Shown piece after piece: positions 54,913 through 62,794 of a DNA stretch of 64,000 bases. The stretch is from Sphingobacterium corticibacter (GTDB lineage: Bacteria > Bacteroidota > Bacteroidia > Sphingobacteriales > Sphingobacteriaceae). The notes under the pieces were generated by a model. That model ran no database searches. It was given only the letters and a program-made list of their open reading frames with translations, and had not been told where the DNA came from. Position numbers and translations under genes: made by a program. Position 1 is the stretch's first letter; each line of letters starts with the position of its first letter. Location: contig NZ_QDKG01000001.1 in assembly GCF_003076635.1 (NCBI RefSeq), positions 558,001-622,000 on the forward strand, in the 5' to 3' direction.

Positions 54913-55512
54913 TTAGCGCTTTATCATGGTGCGGAAAGTTAGATTTACACGCGGACTGTTTACTTTTTTAGTAGGTGGAAGTCGGTGCAGCCAATGCTGC
55001 TGTGTCGTGCCAGACATCACCAGCAAACTGCCATGTTCCAGCTGAATATCGATCTTTTCCTTAGATTCCTTGTGCTTAAAGCAGAATTTGCGCTGCGCGC
55101 CAAAACTTACGGATGCAATAGCTCCATGCTTCTTCAACTCCGTTTCGCCATCGCTATGCCAAGCCATGCCTTCGCTACCATCATGATATAGATTCAATAG
55201 GCAGGAATTAAATGTTTCGCCGGTAAGTTGTTCTACCTGTTGCTTGATCTTTAATAGTGCTGGCGTCCAAGCTAGGGCACGTTTGGTGGTATTCGAATAA
55301 GTGTAGTCGAATGCTTGATCGCCGTACCAAGCTACTTTTCTCTTCGTGATGATATGTTTTCCAAAGATCACGGCTTCGTCGTTTTTCCACGCAATATTCG
55401 CGAGAAGCTCTTTCAAAAAGTCGTCCGCTTCTTGTGGCGTGCAGATCACACCATAATATACACTGCTACCGTCCCTTGGTAAATATTCTATTGGTTTTGC
55501 GCTGCTTCCCAT
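54913..55512 (-). CDS. AlkB-type alpha-ketoglutarate-dependent DNA/RNA dealkylase
   Basis: 199 residues from MGSSAKPIEYLPRDG. A longer frame (to 55590) is antisense-free but duplicates the end of the Ada gene in another frame and is rejected. Fe(II) ligands: His and Asp of AWHSDGE and the distal His in QHWLHRLP; the oxoglutarate-binding Arg residues are in RVNLTFR. It removes methyl groups from 1-methyladenine and 3-methylcytosine. Its start lies 25 bp inside the 3' end of the upstream Ada-type gene, so the two repair genes form an operon with coupled translation. Confidence 0.92.
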   Translation of the reverse strand: MGSSAKPIEYLPRDGSSVYYGVICTPQEADDFLKELLANIAWKNDEAVIFGKHIITKRKVAWYGDQAFDYTYSNTTKRALAWTPALLKIKQQVEQLTGETFNSCLLNLYHDGSEGMAWHSDGETELKKHGAIASVSFGAQRKFCFKHKESKEKIDIQLEHGSLLVMSGTTQQHWLHRLPPTKKVNSPRVNLTFRTMIKR

Positions 55513-56330
55513 CCGATGATTGCTTTTTTTCTGTTTGTTCCCCACATGTATCCGCCAATGCCGCCTGTGGTCTGAATGACGCGGTGGCAAGGTATTAAAA
55601 ACGCAATTGGATTTCTTCCGATTGCGGTGCCTACCGCTCTGTGCGCCAAAGGCGTCCCGATAGCATGCGCAATTTTTCCGTAGCTAGACAATGATCCTGA
55701 CGGAATCTCTAATAAACATTGCCACACTTTAAGTTGAAAATTCGTGCCTTTCAGGTGCAGCTTTATTTGTGGCATATCTGTCCAATCATATTGAAAGATT
55801 TCCAGTGCCTTCGCCTGCATATCATTCTGCCTCGCGGTGAATGTGGCTTGTGGAAATTGGGCGATTAATTGCTGTAGATCTGCTTCTGCCTCTTCGGCAA
55901 TGAAGCTGAGATGGCAAATGCCTTTGTTTGTGTTTGCGATCAGCACTTCTCCGAACGGAGTGGCATTTACCTGATAGTCAATCTGCAAATTTTTGCCACC
56001 ATTTTTATATTCTGCGGGTGTCATCCCTTCCAATTGTATGAATAGATCGTGCAATCGGCTGGTGCTGGACAAACCAGTCGCTTCGGCAGTTTCCCACAAG
56101 GTTGCCCGCTTTTTGCTCAATAATTCTTTCGCATAGTTTATGCTAATGTATTGCAAGAATCGTTTTGGTGTAGTGCCCGCCCATTCGGCAAAAAGCCGCT
56201 GAAAATGAAAAGGACTAAGGTGTACTTGTTCCGCGATTTCATCCAAACTAGGCTGCTTGCCATAATTCTCACTAATAAAAGCAATCGCTTTTTCAATGCG
56301 TTTAAAATTCACTACGGTCAAATTTTCCAT
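55488..56330 (-). CDS. AraC-type regulator fused to methylated-DNA cysteine methyltransferase (Ada-like, without N-terminal Ada domain)
   Basis: 280 residues from MENLTVVNFKRIEKA. The N-terminal half is an AraC HTH domain (PSLDEIAEQVHLSPFHFQRL, LWETAEATGLSSTSRLHDLF). The C-terminal half is the O6-alkylguanine methyltransferase with acceptor Cys248 in IPCHRVIQ and the helix-turn-helix SYGKIAHAIGTPLAHRAVG. The E. coli Ada N-terminal zinc/Cys methyl-phosphotriester domain is absent, so how it senses methylation for activation is unclear. It is followed by alkB in the same operon and is divergent from the clc gene. Confidence 0.93.
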   Translation of the reverse strand: MENLTVVNFKRIEKAIAFISENYGKQPSLDEIAEQVHLSPFHFQRLFAEWAGTTPKRFLQYISINYAKELLSKKRATLWETAEATGLSSTSRLHDLFIQLEGMTPAEYKNGGKNLQIDYQVNATPFGEVLIANTNKGICHLSFIAEEAEADLQQLIAQFPQATFTARQNDMQAKALEIFQYDWTDMPQIKLHLKGTNFQLKVWQCLLEIPSGSLSSYGKIAHAIGTPLAHRAVGTAIGRNPIAFLIPCHRVIQTTGGIGGYMWGTNRKKAIIGWEAAQNQ

Positions 56331-56389
56331 GTCCTTAACGTATCTATAATCCAAAGTTCCGAAAGATACCACGTAAATAAAATCCGAAA

Positions 56390-56422
56390 TTTGCTGAATT
56401 CCAAACACAATCCCTAATTTTG
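56390..56422 (+). promoter_or_regulatory. Strong Bacteroidota-type promoter of the ClC gene
   Basis: TTTG (56390-56393), 21 bp, then TAATTTTG (56415-56422): a full match to the phylum consensus. It ends 43 bp before the start codon. Confidence 0.7.
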
Positions 56423-56465
56423 CAAGGAATTACTTTACTACTGTCATCCATTCCTTTCAATAATA

Positions 56466-58268
56466 ATGAATATACCCGCCAAGCTCTACCGTTTCATTGA
56501 TCAACTCAACAAATGGCGTATGCAAAAAATTTCGAACAGAAATTTTCTAATATTGGTCGCGTTGCTGGTGGGTATTGTTGGCGGATTGGCCGCAGCACTG
56601 CTGAAAGGGATGACACATGGTATTGCTGCATTTTTGCAAGATGAGGTGCGCTCGCAATACAAATACTATGTTTATCTCCTTTTTCCACTGGTCGGTATTT
56701 TGCTCAGTGTGGTGTATGTGCGAAGATTCATTCGCAAGAAAGAATTAGGGCATGGAATGACGCCGATCATGTATGCCATTTCCCGCAATTCGAGTAAGAT
56801 TGAACCTCATAATATTTATTCGCAGATCGTCACGAGCGCCATTACCGTTGGTTTTGGCGGTTCCTCTGGTCTCGAAGCCCCTATTGCTTATTCGGGCGCT
56901 GCGATTGGATCAAATATGGGTCGTTTCTTTGGTCTGAGTTATCGCGAAGTCACGTTACTATTAGCTTGTGGTGCGGCTGCCGGTATTTCTGGCGCTTTTA
57001 ATAGTCCGGTGGCAGGTATGATTTTCGCCATCGAAATCCTACTTCCAGAGTTTTCGATTCCCGTATTTATTCCCTTATTGATCTCAACCGCGACGGCAGC
57101 CGTGATTTCACGTTCCATTTATAGCGAGCCTTTATTTCACTTGGTTACCGACGATTGGGTCTTTAGTGCGTTATTTTTCTATGTTTTGCTCGCATTTATT
57201 GTAGGTGGTTTTTCTGTTTATTTTGCAAAACTCGCCGGCTGGTTGCGCCTGCAGTACAATAAAATACATAATCCGTACCGTAAGGTTTGGATCAGTGGAA
57301 TCAGTCTTGGTGTATTGATCTTCATTTTTCCAGCACTTTATGGCGAGGGATATTTGGCGATTCAGCAAATTCTTGATGGCAATCATTTGGCCATGTTACA
57401 GAATAGCATATTTGCGGAGTACAGTCAGACAGGTATTATGGTGGTGATATTTGCACTGTGTACCGTTTTTGCCAAAACATTTGCGGCACTTATTACCTTA
57501 AATGGTGGTGGTAATGGTGGCGTCTTTGGCCCAAGCTTGGTCGTCGGCGGTTTGTTGGGATTTGCCTTTTCTTATGGTTTGAACCTGACGGGAATGGTGG
57601 ACTTGAATGTGGCGAATTTTACCGTAGCCGGAATGGCTGGGGCGCTAGCTGGCATGATGCATGCACCATTAACAGCTATCTTCTTGATCGCCGAAATCAC
57701 GGGTGGTTATGCCTTGATGGTGCCTTTAATGTTGGTTACGGCAATTGCTTACCTCATCAACCGCGTGGTACTCAAGCATTCCATCTATACCAAAGGATTG
57801 GCAGAACAAGGCGATTTGATTAGTCATGAAGATAAGGATCGTACGGTGCTCAGCATGATGAAGCTTCGCTATGTGTTGGAGAATAATTTTACCATCCTAC
57901 GCCCTGATGAATATCCACAAGATAGAAGTCATGATATCATCCACACGAAACGCAACATCTTTCCGGTAGTGGGGGAGGATGGTAAGTTTTTGGGCGTCAT
58001 CTATAGTGAGCGTTTGCTAGAAATCCTGCTTGGAGAACAGCCAGAAGGATTGAAAAAGACGATGGCGGAGTTGGCAGAAAAACCCATCGATACCGTATCG
58101 CTCGATGCCAACATGGAGCTGGTCATGCAAAAAATGAATCGGGAAGATGTATGGATTTTACCAGTATTGGATGCCAGCGGCTTTTATCAAGGTTTCGTTT
58201 CCAAATCTGCAGTGTTCAATAAATACCGCGCATTACTGGTGCGACAAGCTTCTTACTTCGATCAATAG
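56466..58268 (+). CDS. ClC-family chloride channel/antiporter with C-terminal CBS domains
   Basis: 600 residues. The ClC core has about 18 helices and includes GSSGLEAPIAYSG, carrying the gating Glu, and GNGGVFGPSLVVGG with the anion-binding Phe-Pro, then GMAGALAGMMHAPLTAIF. A C-terminal pair of CBS domains (about 465-590, FPVVGEDGKFLGVIYSE, WILPVLDASGFYQGFVS) may bind nucleotides for regulation. It moves chloride or another halide (or fluoride) in exchange for protons in many bacterial members. It is a single gene. Confidence 0.93.
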   Translation: MNIPAKLYRFIDQLNKWRMQKISNRNFLILVALLVGIVGGLAAALLKGMTHGIAAFLQDEVRSQYKYYVYLLFPLVGILLSVVYVRRFIRKKELGHGMTPIMYAISRNSSKIEPHNIYSQIVTSAITVGFGGSSGLEAPIAYSGAAIGSNMGRFFGLSYREVTLLLACGAAAGISGAFNSPVAGMIFAIEILLPEFSIPVFIPLLISTATAAVISRSIYSEPLFHLVTDDWVFSALFFYVLLAFIVGGFSVYFAKLAGWLRLQYNKIHNPYRKVWISGISLGVLIFIFPALYGEGYLAIQQILDGNHLAMLQNSIFAEYSQTGIMVVIFALCTVFAKTFAALITLNGGGNGGVFGPSLVVGGLLGFAFSYGLNLTGMVDLNVANFTVAGMAGALAGMMHAPLTAIFLIAEITGGYALMVPLMLVTAIAYLINRVVLKHSIYTKGLAEQGDLISHEDKDRTVLSMMKLRYVLENNFTILRPDEYPQDRSHDIIHTKRNIFPVVGEDGKFLGVIYSERLLEILLGEQPEGLKKTMAELAEKPIDTVSLDANMELVMQKMNREDVWILPVLDASGFYQGFVSKSAVFNKYRALLVRQASYFDQ

Positions 58269-58333
58269 TAAGCGCATTTTCGGAGAGGAGGAAAGATCCT
58301 AAGACAGATAATCGCTCCCTGATCGTTTGTGCA

Positions 58334-59611
58334 CTATGGTTTAGCGTTGATGGTATTTTCCTCGTATTGTAATCCCTTGGGATAATGCTTGGCTAGTGCA
58401 TCTTGCCAATTTATTCCGGTGAGATTATCTTTTTTGCTCGTGCCCACTCCCGCAATATGCGACCAAATGCCATAGGTTGTAGCAGGATTATAGTCCAATA
58501 AATGTTCTTCGAAAAAAGATGCACTTTCTAACCAGGTATTATTGGTTTCTTGCAGTAAGTAAAGGGCTAATACGATGCGTGCCTCCGAAGGCAGATTGCC
58601 TGTGCTTCGCAAGATATGGATCGCTTGATCTATAAACGCTTGACCAGTCTTTCCTGCTTTCCAATCCATGTATTCTAATGCTTTTCCACTTTGCTCCGGC
58701 GGCGTACCTTGATGTCCGTGTAGTTTGAAATATACATTAGGATATTTCTTGAGCATAAAGCGATAGTAATCGCGCCAAAAAAGTCTTGCTGTTCGGCGTT
58801 CCAACCGTTTTTTATTGGTCGGCGTCATGGCCGCATGCAAGCGATGGTAGACCAAAACGGGCGACAGTGCACCGGTTGCCATGTAAGGTGATATCAAAGT
58901 AAAGTCGTGAAAACCTTTGTACGAATCGCTCAATATAACGTCTAGATTTTCCAATCCATGCTGCTCGCCGCCGATCAATTGCTTTTGTGATACTGTAGCG
59001 ATCTCCTCGTTTGTAAATCCTAAATCCGACAAGGTCGGGATTTCTGTCGCTTCTAAATGTGTTGGGATTAGGATTTGATTAATTTCAGCCAGTGTTGGTC
59101 TTACTTGGCTTTCCCGCTCGACCTTCTTTTTGAAAAGAGCAAAGGAATCAGGAATATCGCGTACCGGAAAAGGAAGATCTTCCTTGTGATACATCGTATG
59201 ACCGATGAAATGTTTTAGATTGATGCGATTGGATTGCCATAAGGAAGATTCAACAAGCTCTGAAATCTTTGTTTCACGCTGCGCAACCTCCCGATGGTGA
59301 TATACCTCATCTGCATCGTACTTAGCCGCCAAACGTGGTATGATCTCTTCTGGATAGCCATGGTAAGTCATAAGATCGCCATGAAGGTCTCGCAGGCTTT
59401 GTTTGAAAGATTGCACGGTTTCCCTGATAAACTGCGCACGCAATACACCCGTATTTTTTCCGCCATATTTATTGGTGCTAAAATATCGGGGGTCGAAGCA
59501 ATAAACCGGAATTACCACATCGGCTTTTTGTACGGCTTCGAGTAGAATCTCATTGTCGTGCAAACGTAGATCATTCCTGAACCAAACAAGAATAACTCTC
59601 CTTTTATCCAT
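58334..59611 (-). CDS. Divergent DASH-type cryptochrome/photolyase-like flavoprotein
   Basis: 425 residues, shorter than typical CRY-DASH (about 480-550). The photolyase alpha/beta domain is clear (VILVWFRNDLRLHDNEILLEA, VVIPVYCFDPRYF), as is the FAD-domain start (GGEQHGLENL, GALSPVLVYHRLH, FWRDYYRFMLKKYP). The usual MHNRxRM/NRGRQ block reads LPSEARI. The FAD N5-contacting Asn of photolyases aligns to Thr in ATTYGIWSHIAGVG. The Trp at the first triad position is kept. Repair ability is therefore doubtful; blue-light sensing or another function is possible. Confidence 0.85.
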   Translation of the reverse strand: MDKRRVILVWFRNDLRLHDNEILLEAVQKADVVIPVYCFDPRYFSTNKYGGKNTGVLRAQFIRETVQSFKQSLRDLHGDLMTYHGYPEEIIPRLAAKYDADEVYHHREVAQRETKISELVESSLWQSNRINLKHFIGHTMYHKEDLPFPVRDIPDSFALFKKKVERESQVRPTLAEINQILIPTHLEATEIPTLSDLGFTNEEIATVSQKQLIGGEQHGLENLDVILSDSYKGFHDFTLISPYMATGALSPVLVYHRLHAAMTPTNKKRLERRTARLFWRDYYRFMLKKYPNVYFKLHGHQGTPPEQSGKALEYMDWKAGKTGQAFIDQAIHILRSTGNLPSEARIVLALYLLQETNNTWLESASFFEEHLLDYNPATTYGIWSHIAGVGTSKKDNLTGINWQDALAKHYPKGLQYEENTINAKP

Positions 59612-59820
59612 AAATTATGTGAATCTTACCAATCACAAATATAAGTTTTCAAGTGCGCAATCGCATTATACGTCTTATATTTGACACGATTTAGACATTG
59701 GTGAGTGCGTATTAATTCGTGATACTAATTATAGTAAAACAAATCGTTTCATACACGTGTTCTAATTTTGAAATTAATTCTACTTATAAAGTTCGTTAAG
59801 AACACTATTAAAATCAAAGT

Positions 59821-60684
59821 ATGAGTATGCTTATCAGTGGACTTAATAGCTATTTGGGGAGGAGAGCGGCAAGTAATTTGGCTTCTGAAGATTGTCAGGT
59901 TTATGGCCTTATTCGCGACGCTAAGCTGTTTGAGTTAACCGGTTTTGAGCCGGTTACTGCTACTTTGTTGCCGGTCGATTTATTGCGAAAAGAACATTCA
60001 TATACGGATTGCGCCGTTGCCAACCTTGATGTTGGGATCTGTTTTGCTCCCACTTCCAGTCTGGAAGATCAGGTAAGCCTGCAGGTAGAACTTACGCGTT
60101 TGAAAAACTTTATAACGCTTTTAAGAACAAATAGATGTAATCGCGTGGTTTACTTCGCACGTTTGGTTGATCAAAATTACATCCGTTATATTGAGCAACT
60201 GTTTACCGATTATGAGATTAACTATACTATCGTGATTTCCAATATTTCATTAGGAAAACACAGCTTGGCCGATCGCTATTTTAGACAATTGCTTAATGAA
60301 AAATACGTTTGGTACGATAAAGCAATGGCGAATGTAGAGTTTAGACCTATTGCGGCTTTGGACGTGTTGCGATGGATACGCACGATTGACTGGCAAAAGG
60401 ATTTTATTAATCAGATATTAGAGCTTGGTGGGATTCAAAAAATGAGTGTACGAGAATTATTTCGACTCTATAAAAGTATTAATAAGGTCAGCAATGTGGG
60501 CATCGCTGTGCCGCATTTTATTTATTCCATCTTCTTTCAGTCTAGGAGAAAGCTTCATCAGGAGGATCACTTAGAAATAAAAAGGATGTTTCGCTATGAG
60601 TACCCGCTTGACAACTCGGCTTGGGCCAAACGTGTATCGTTTTCCTTTACGCCAATCGAGGAAGTTATTCTGAATGATCAGTAG
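59821..60684 (+). CDS. Rossmann-fold NAD(P)-binding protein (NmrA/epimerase-like, degenerate glycine motif)
   Basis: 287 residues. The N-terminus reads MLISGLNSYLGRRAASNL, a Rossmann start where the usual GxxGxxG is partly changed. The rest follows the NmrA/SDR-a5-like layout (DVGICFAPTSS, NRVVYFARL, FRPIAALDVLRWIRTIDW) and ends without the SDR Tyr-x-x-x-Lys pair. It may bind NAD(P) for redox sensing rather than catalysis. No related neighbours; the function is not known. Confidence 0.7.
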   Translation: MSMLISGLNSYLGRRAASNLASEDCQVYGLIRDAKLFELTGFEPVTATLLPVDLLRKEHSYTDCAVANLDVGICFAPTSSLEDQVSLQVELTRLKNFITLLRTNRCNRVVYFARLVDQNYIRYIEQLFTDYEINYTIVISNISLGKHSLADRYFRQLLNEKYVWYDKAMANVEFRPIAALDVLRWIRTIDWQKDFINQILELGGIQKMSVRELFRLYKSINKVSNVGIAVPHFIYSIFFQSRRKLHQEDHLEIKRMFRYEYPLDNSAWAKRVSFSFTPIEEVILNDQ

Positions 60685-60756
60685 GGTGTTCTTTCGTTAG
60701 CAGGAAGGGAAGTGCATATTTTTTGCAGTTTTTTAAGATGGCGGAGATTATCCTGC

Positions 60757-60764
60757 TATTTTTG
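60757..60764 (+). promoter_or_regulatory. Candidate -7 element of the ubiD-like gene
   Basis: TATTTTTG matches TAnnTTTG, 21 bp upstream of the ATG at 60786. A -33 TTTG is not clear. Confidence 0.35.
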
Positions 60765-60785
60765 TGTTGCCACAGATAATAAGAT

Positions 60786-62624
60786 ATGGGATACAAAAGT
60801 TTAGCGGATTGCGTCGCCGATTTAGAACAGCATGGTCATCTGATTAGGGTAAAAGAAGAAGTCGATCCTTACTTAGAAATGGCCGCTATACATATGCGGG
60901 TATACGATGTAGGCGGGCCTGCAATCTATTTCGAGCGCATCAAAGGAAGTCAATTTCCAGCAGTATCCAACTTGTTTGGTACGCTAGATCGATCCAAATT
61001 CATGTTTCGCGACTCATTAGCCAATGTAAAAAAGCTGGTAGATGTAAAGATGGATCCGATGTCGGTCGTCAAAAAACCTTTCTACTATGCCGGATCGGCG
61101 ATGACCGCGCTTGGAGCGTTACCTTGGAAAAAGAAATCGAATGCGCCAATTTTACACGGGCGTACTAAAATCTCTGAGCTGCCACAAATCGTCAACTGGC
61201 CGATGGACGGTGGTGCATTTGTCACAATGCCGCAGGTATATACAGAAGATGCCGATCGCCCAGGAATTATGAATGCCAATCTAGGTATGTATCGTATTCA
61301 GCTTTCTGGTAATGATTATATTGCCGATCAAGAAATAGGTCTGCATTATCAATTGCATCGTGGAATTGGTGTTCATCAGACGAAAGCCAATGCATTGGGT
61401 CGCCCACTCAAAGTTTCCATCTTTGTCGGTGGGCCGCCATCACATCCACTTTCTGCCGTGATGCCACTGCCAGAAGGTTTGTCAGAAACGATCTTTGCCG
61501 GCGCATTAGGTAACAGAAGATTTCGTTATTTCTATGACGAAGAAGGATTTTGCATTTCTTCGGATGCTGATTTTGTAATTACAGGCACGGTGTATCCTAA
61601 TGAAAACAAGCCCGAAGGACCTTTTGGTGATCATATCGGATATTATTCCCTAACGCACCCATTTCCGTTGATGAAAGTGCATCGGGTATATCACCGCAAA
61701 AATCCGATTTGGTCATTTACTGTCGTCGGGCGACCACCGCAAGAAGATACCAGTTTTGGTGCGCTGATTCATGAAATCACGGGATCTGCTATACCGCAGG
61801 AGATCAATGGTTTGCATGCGGTGCATGCGGTTGACGCCGCGGGTGTACATCCTTTATTATTTGCCATCGGTAGCGAACGTTATACGCCTTATCAGCAAGT
61901 GGAGCGACCGCAAGAACTGTTGACCATTGCGAATCAGATCTTGGGCAAAAATCAGCTCAGTCTCGCTAAATATTTATTCATTTCCTCGTACGATGACAAT
62001 CCTCAGTTGGACATTCACGATGTGGTCGGTTATCTAAGCCACATTTTGGAAAGAATCGAGTGGGATAGAGATGTGCATTTTCAAACCAATACCACCATCG
62101 ATACGCTAGATTACTCGGGTGATGGACTAAATGCCGGTTCGAAAGTGGTGTTTGCGGCGGTAGGTTCGCCAAAATATAAGCTAGCGACCGAGATCCCAGC
62201 TGGATTAGATTTTCCACGCCCATTCGGGCGCGCCAAAATGGCCTTGCCGGGTGTATTGATCGTAGAAGGTAGTGATTTCGAAAATTACGAATCAGAACAA
62301 CAGAAAATAGATCATTGGTCTAAAGCAATTAATGCAGAGCAACTAAACGGAATTCGTTTAATTGTACTAGCAGACGATGCGGGTTTTGCTGCAGAGACGC
62401 CAGCCAATTTTGTCTGGGTTACCTTTACACGTAGCAATCCTTCGCATGATATTTATGGTGTAGATGCTTTTACGCGATTCAAACATTGGGGCTGTAACGG
62501 ACCACTTATTATCGACGCGCGTACCAAACCACATCATGCACCGGCGTTGATCAAAGATCCTGATGTAGAACGCAGAGTGGATCAATTGGGTGCGAAGGGG
62601 GGATCATTGTATGGTATAATTTGA
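60786..62624 (+). CDS. UbiD-family decarboxylase (prenyl-FMN dependent)
   Basis: 612 residues covering the full UbiD length. Family elements are visible: LADCVADLEQHGHLIRVKEE at the start, FGDHIGYYSLTHPF, GRPPQEDTSFGALIHEIT and the C-terminal MALPGVLIV and TRSNPSHDIYGVDAF. The enzyme reversibly decarboxylates unsaturated acids using a prenylated flavin; the best-known member acts in ubiquinone synthesis, but Bacteroidota use menaquinone, so the role may be in menaquinone (futalosine or other) or aromatic acid metabolism. The partner UbiX is not in the window. Confidence 0.9.
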   Translation: MGYKSLADCVADLEQHGHLIRVKEEVDPYLEMAAIHMRVYDVGGPAIYFERIKGSQFPAVSNLFGTLDRSKFMFRDSLANVKKLVDVKMDPMSVVKKPFYYAGSAMTALGALPWKKKSNAPILHGRTKISELPQIVNWPMDGGAFVTMPQVYTEDADRPGIMNANLGMYRIQLSGNDYIADQEIGLHYQLHRGIGVHQTKANALGRPLKVSIFVGGPPSHPLSAVMPLPEGLSETIFAGALGNRRFRYFYDEEGFCISSDADFVITGTVYPNENKPEGPFGDHIGYYSLTHPFPLMKVHRVYHRKNPIWSFTVVGRPPQEDTSFGALIHEITGSAIPQEINGLHAVHAVDAAGVHPLLFAIGSERYTPYQQVERPQELLTIANQILGKNQLSLAKYLFISSYDDNPQLDIHDVVGYLSHILERIEWDRDVHFQTNTTIDTLDYSGDGLNAGSKVVFAAVGSPKYKLATEIPAGLDFPRPFGRAKMALPGVLIVEGSDFENYESEQQKIDHWSKAINAEQLNGIRLIVLADDAGFAAETPANFVWVTFTRSNPSHDIYGVDAFTRFKHWGCNGPLIIDARTKPHHAPALIKDPDVERRVDQLGAKGGSLYGII

Positions 62625-62794
62625 TATTTGTTTCAAGTATTTTTGTAAAATGATGCGATCTGATTAACCTCTTTGTCTTTGTGTTGTAAATAATTCAACA
62701 AAAAGCCAAAAATGTTATGAATTTAATTTTTTAATCTGTTTCTTTGTTATAGAGTATTGACAAAAGAGTGTATTCGATTAAAATTTAAAATAGT

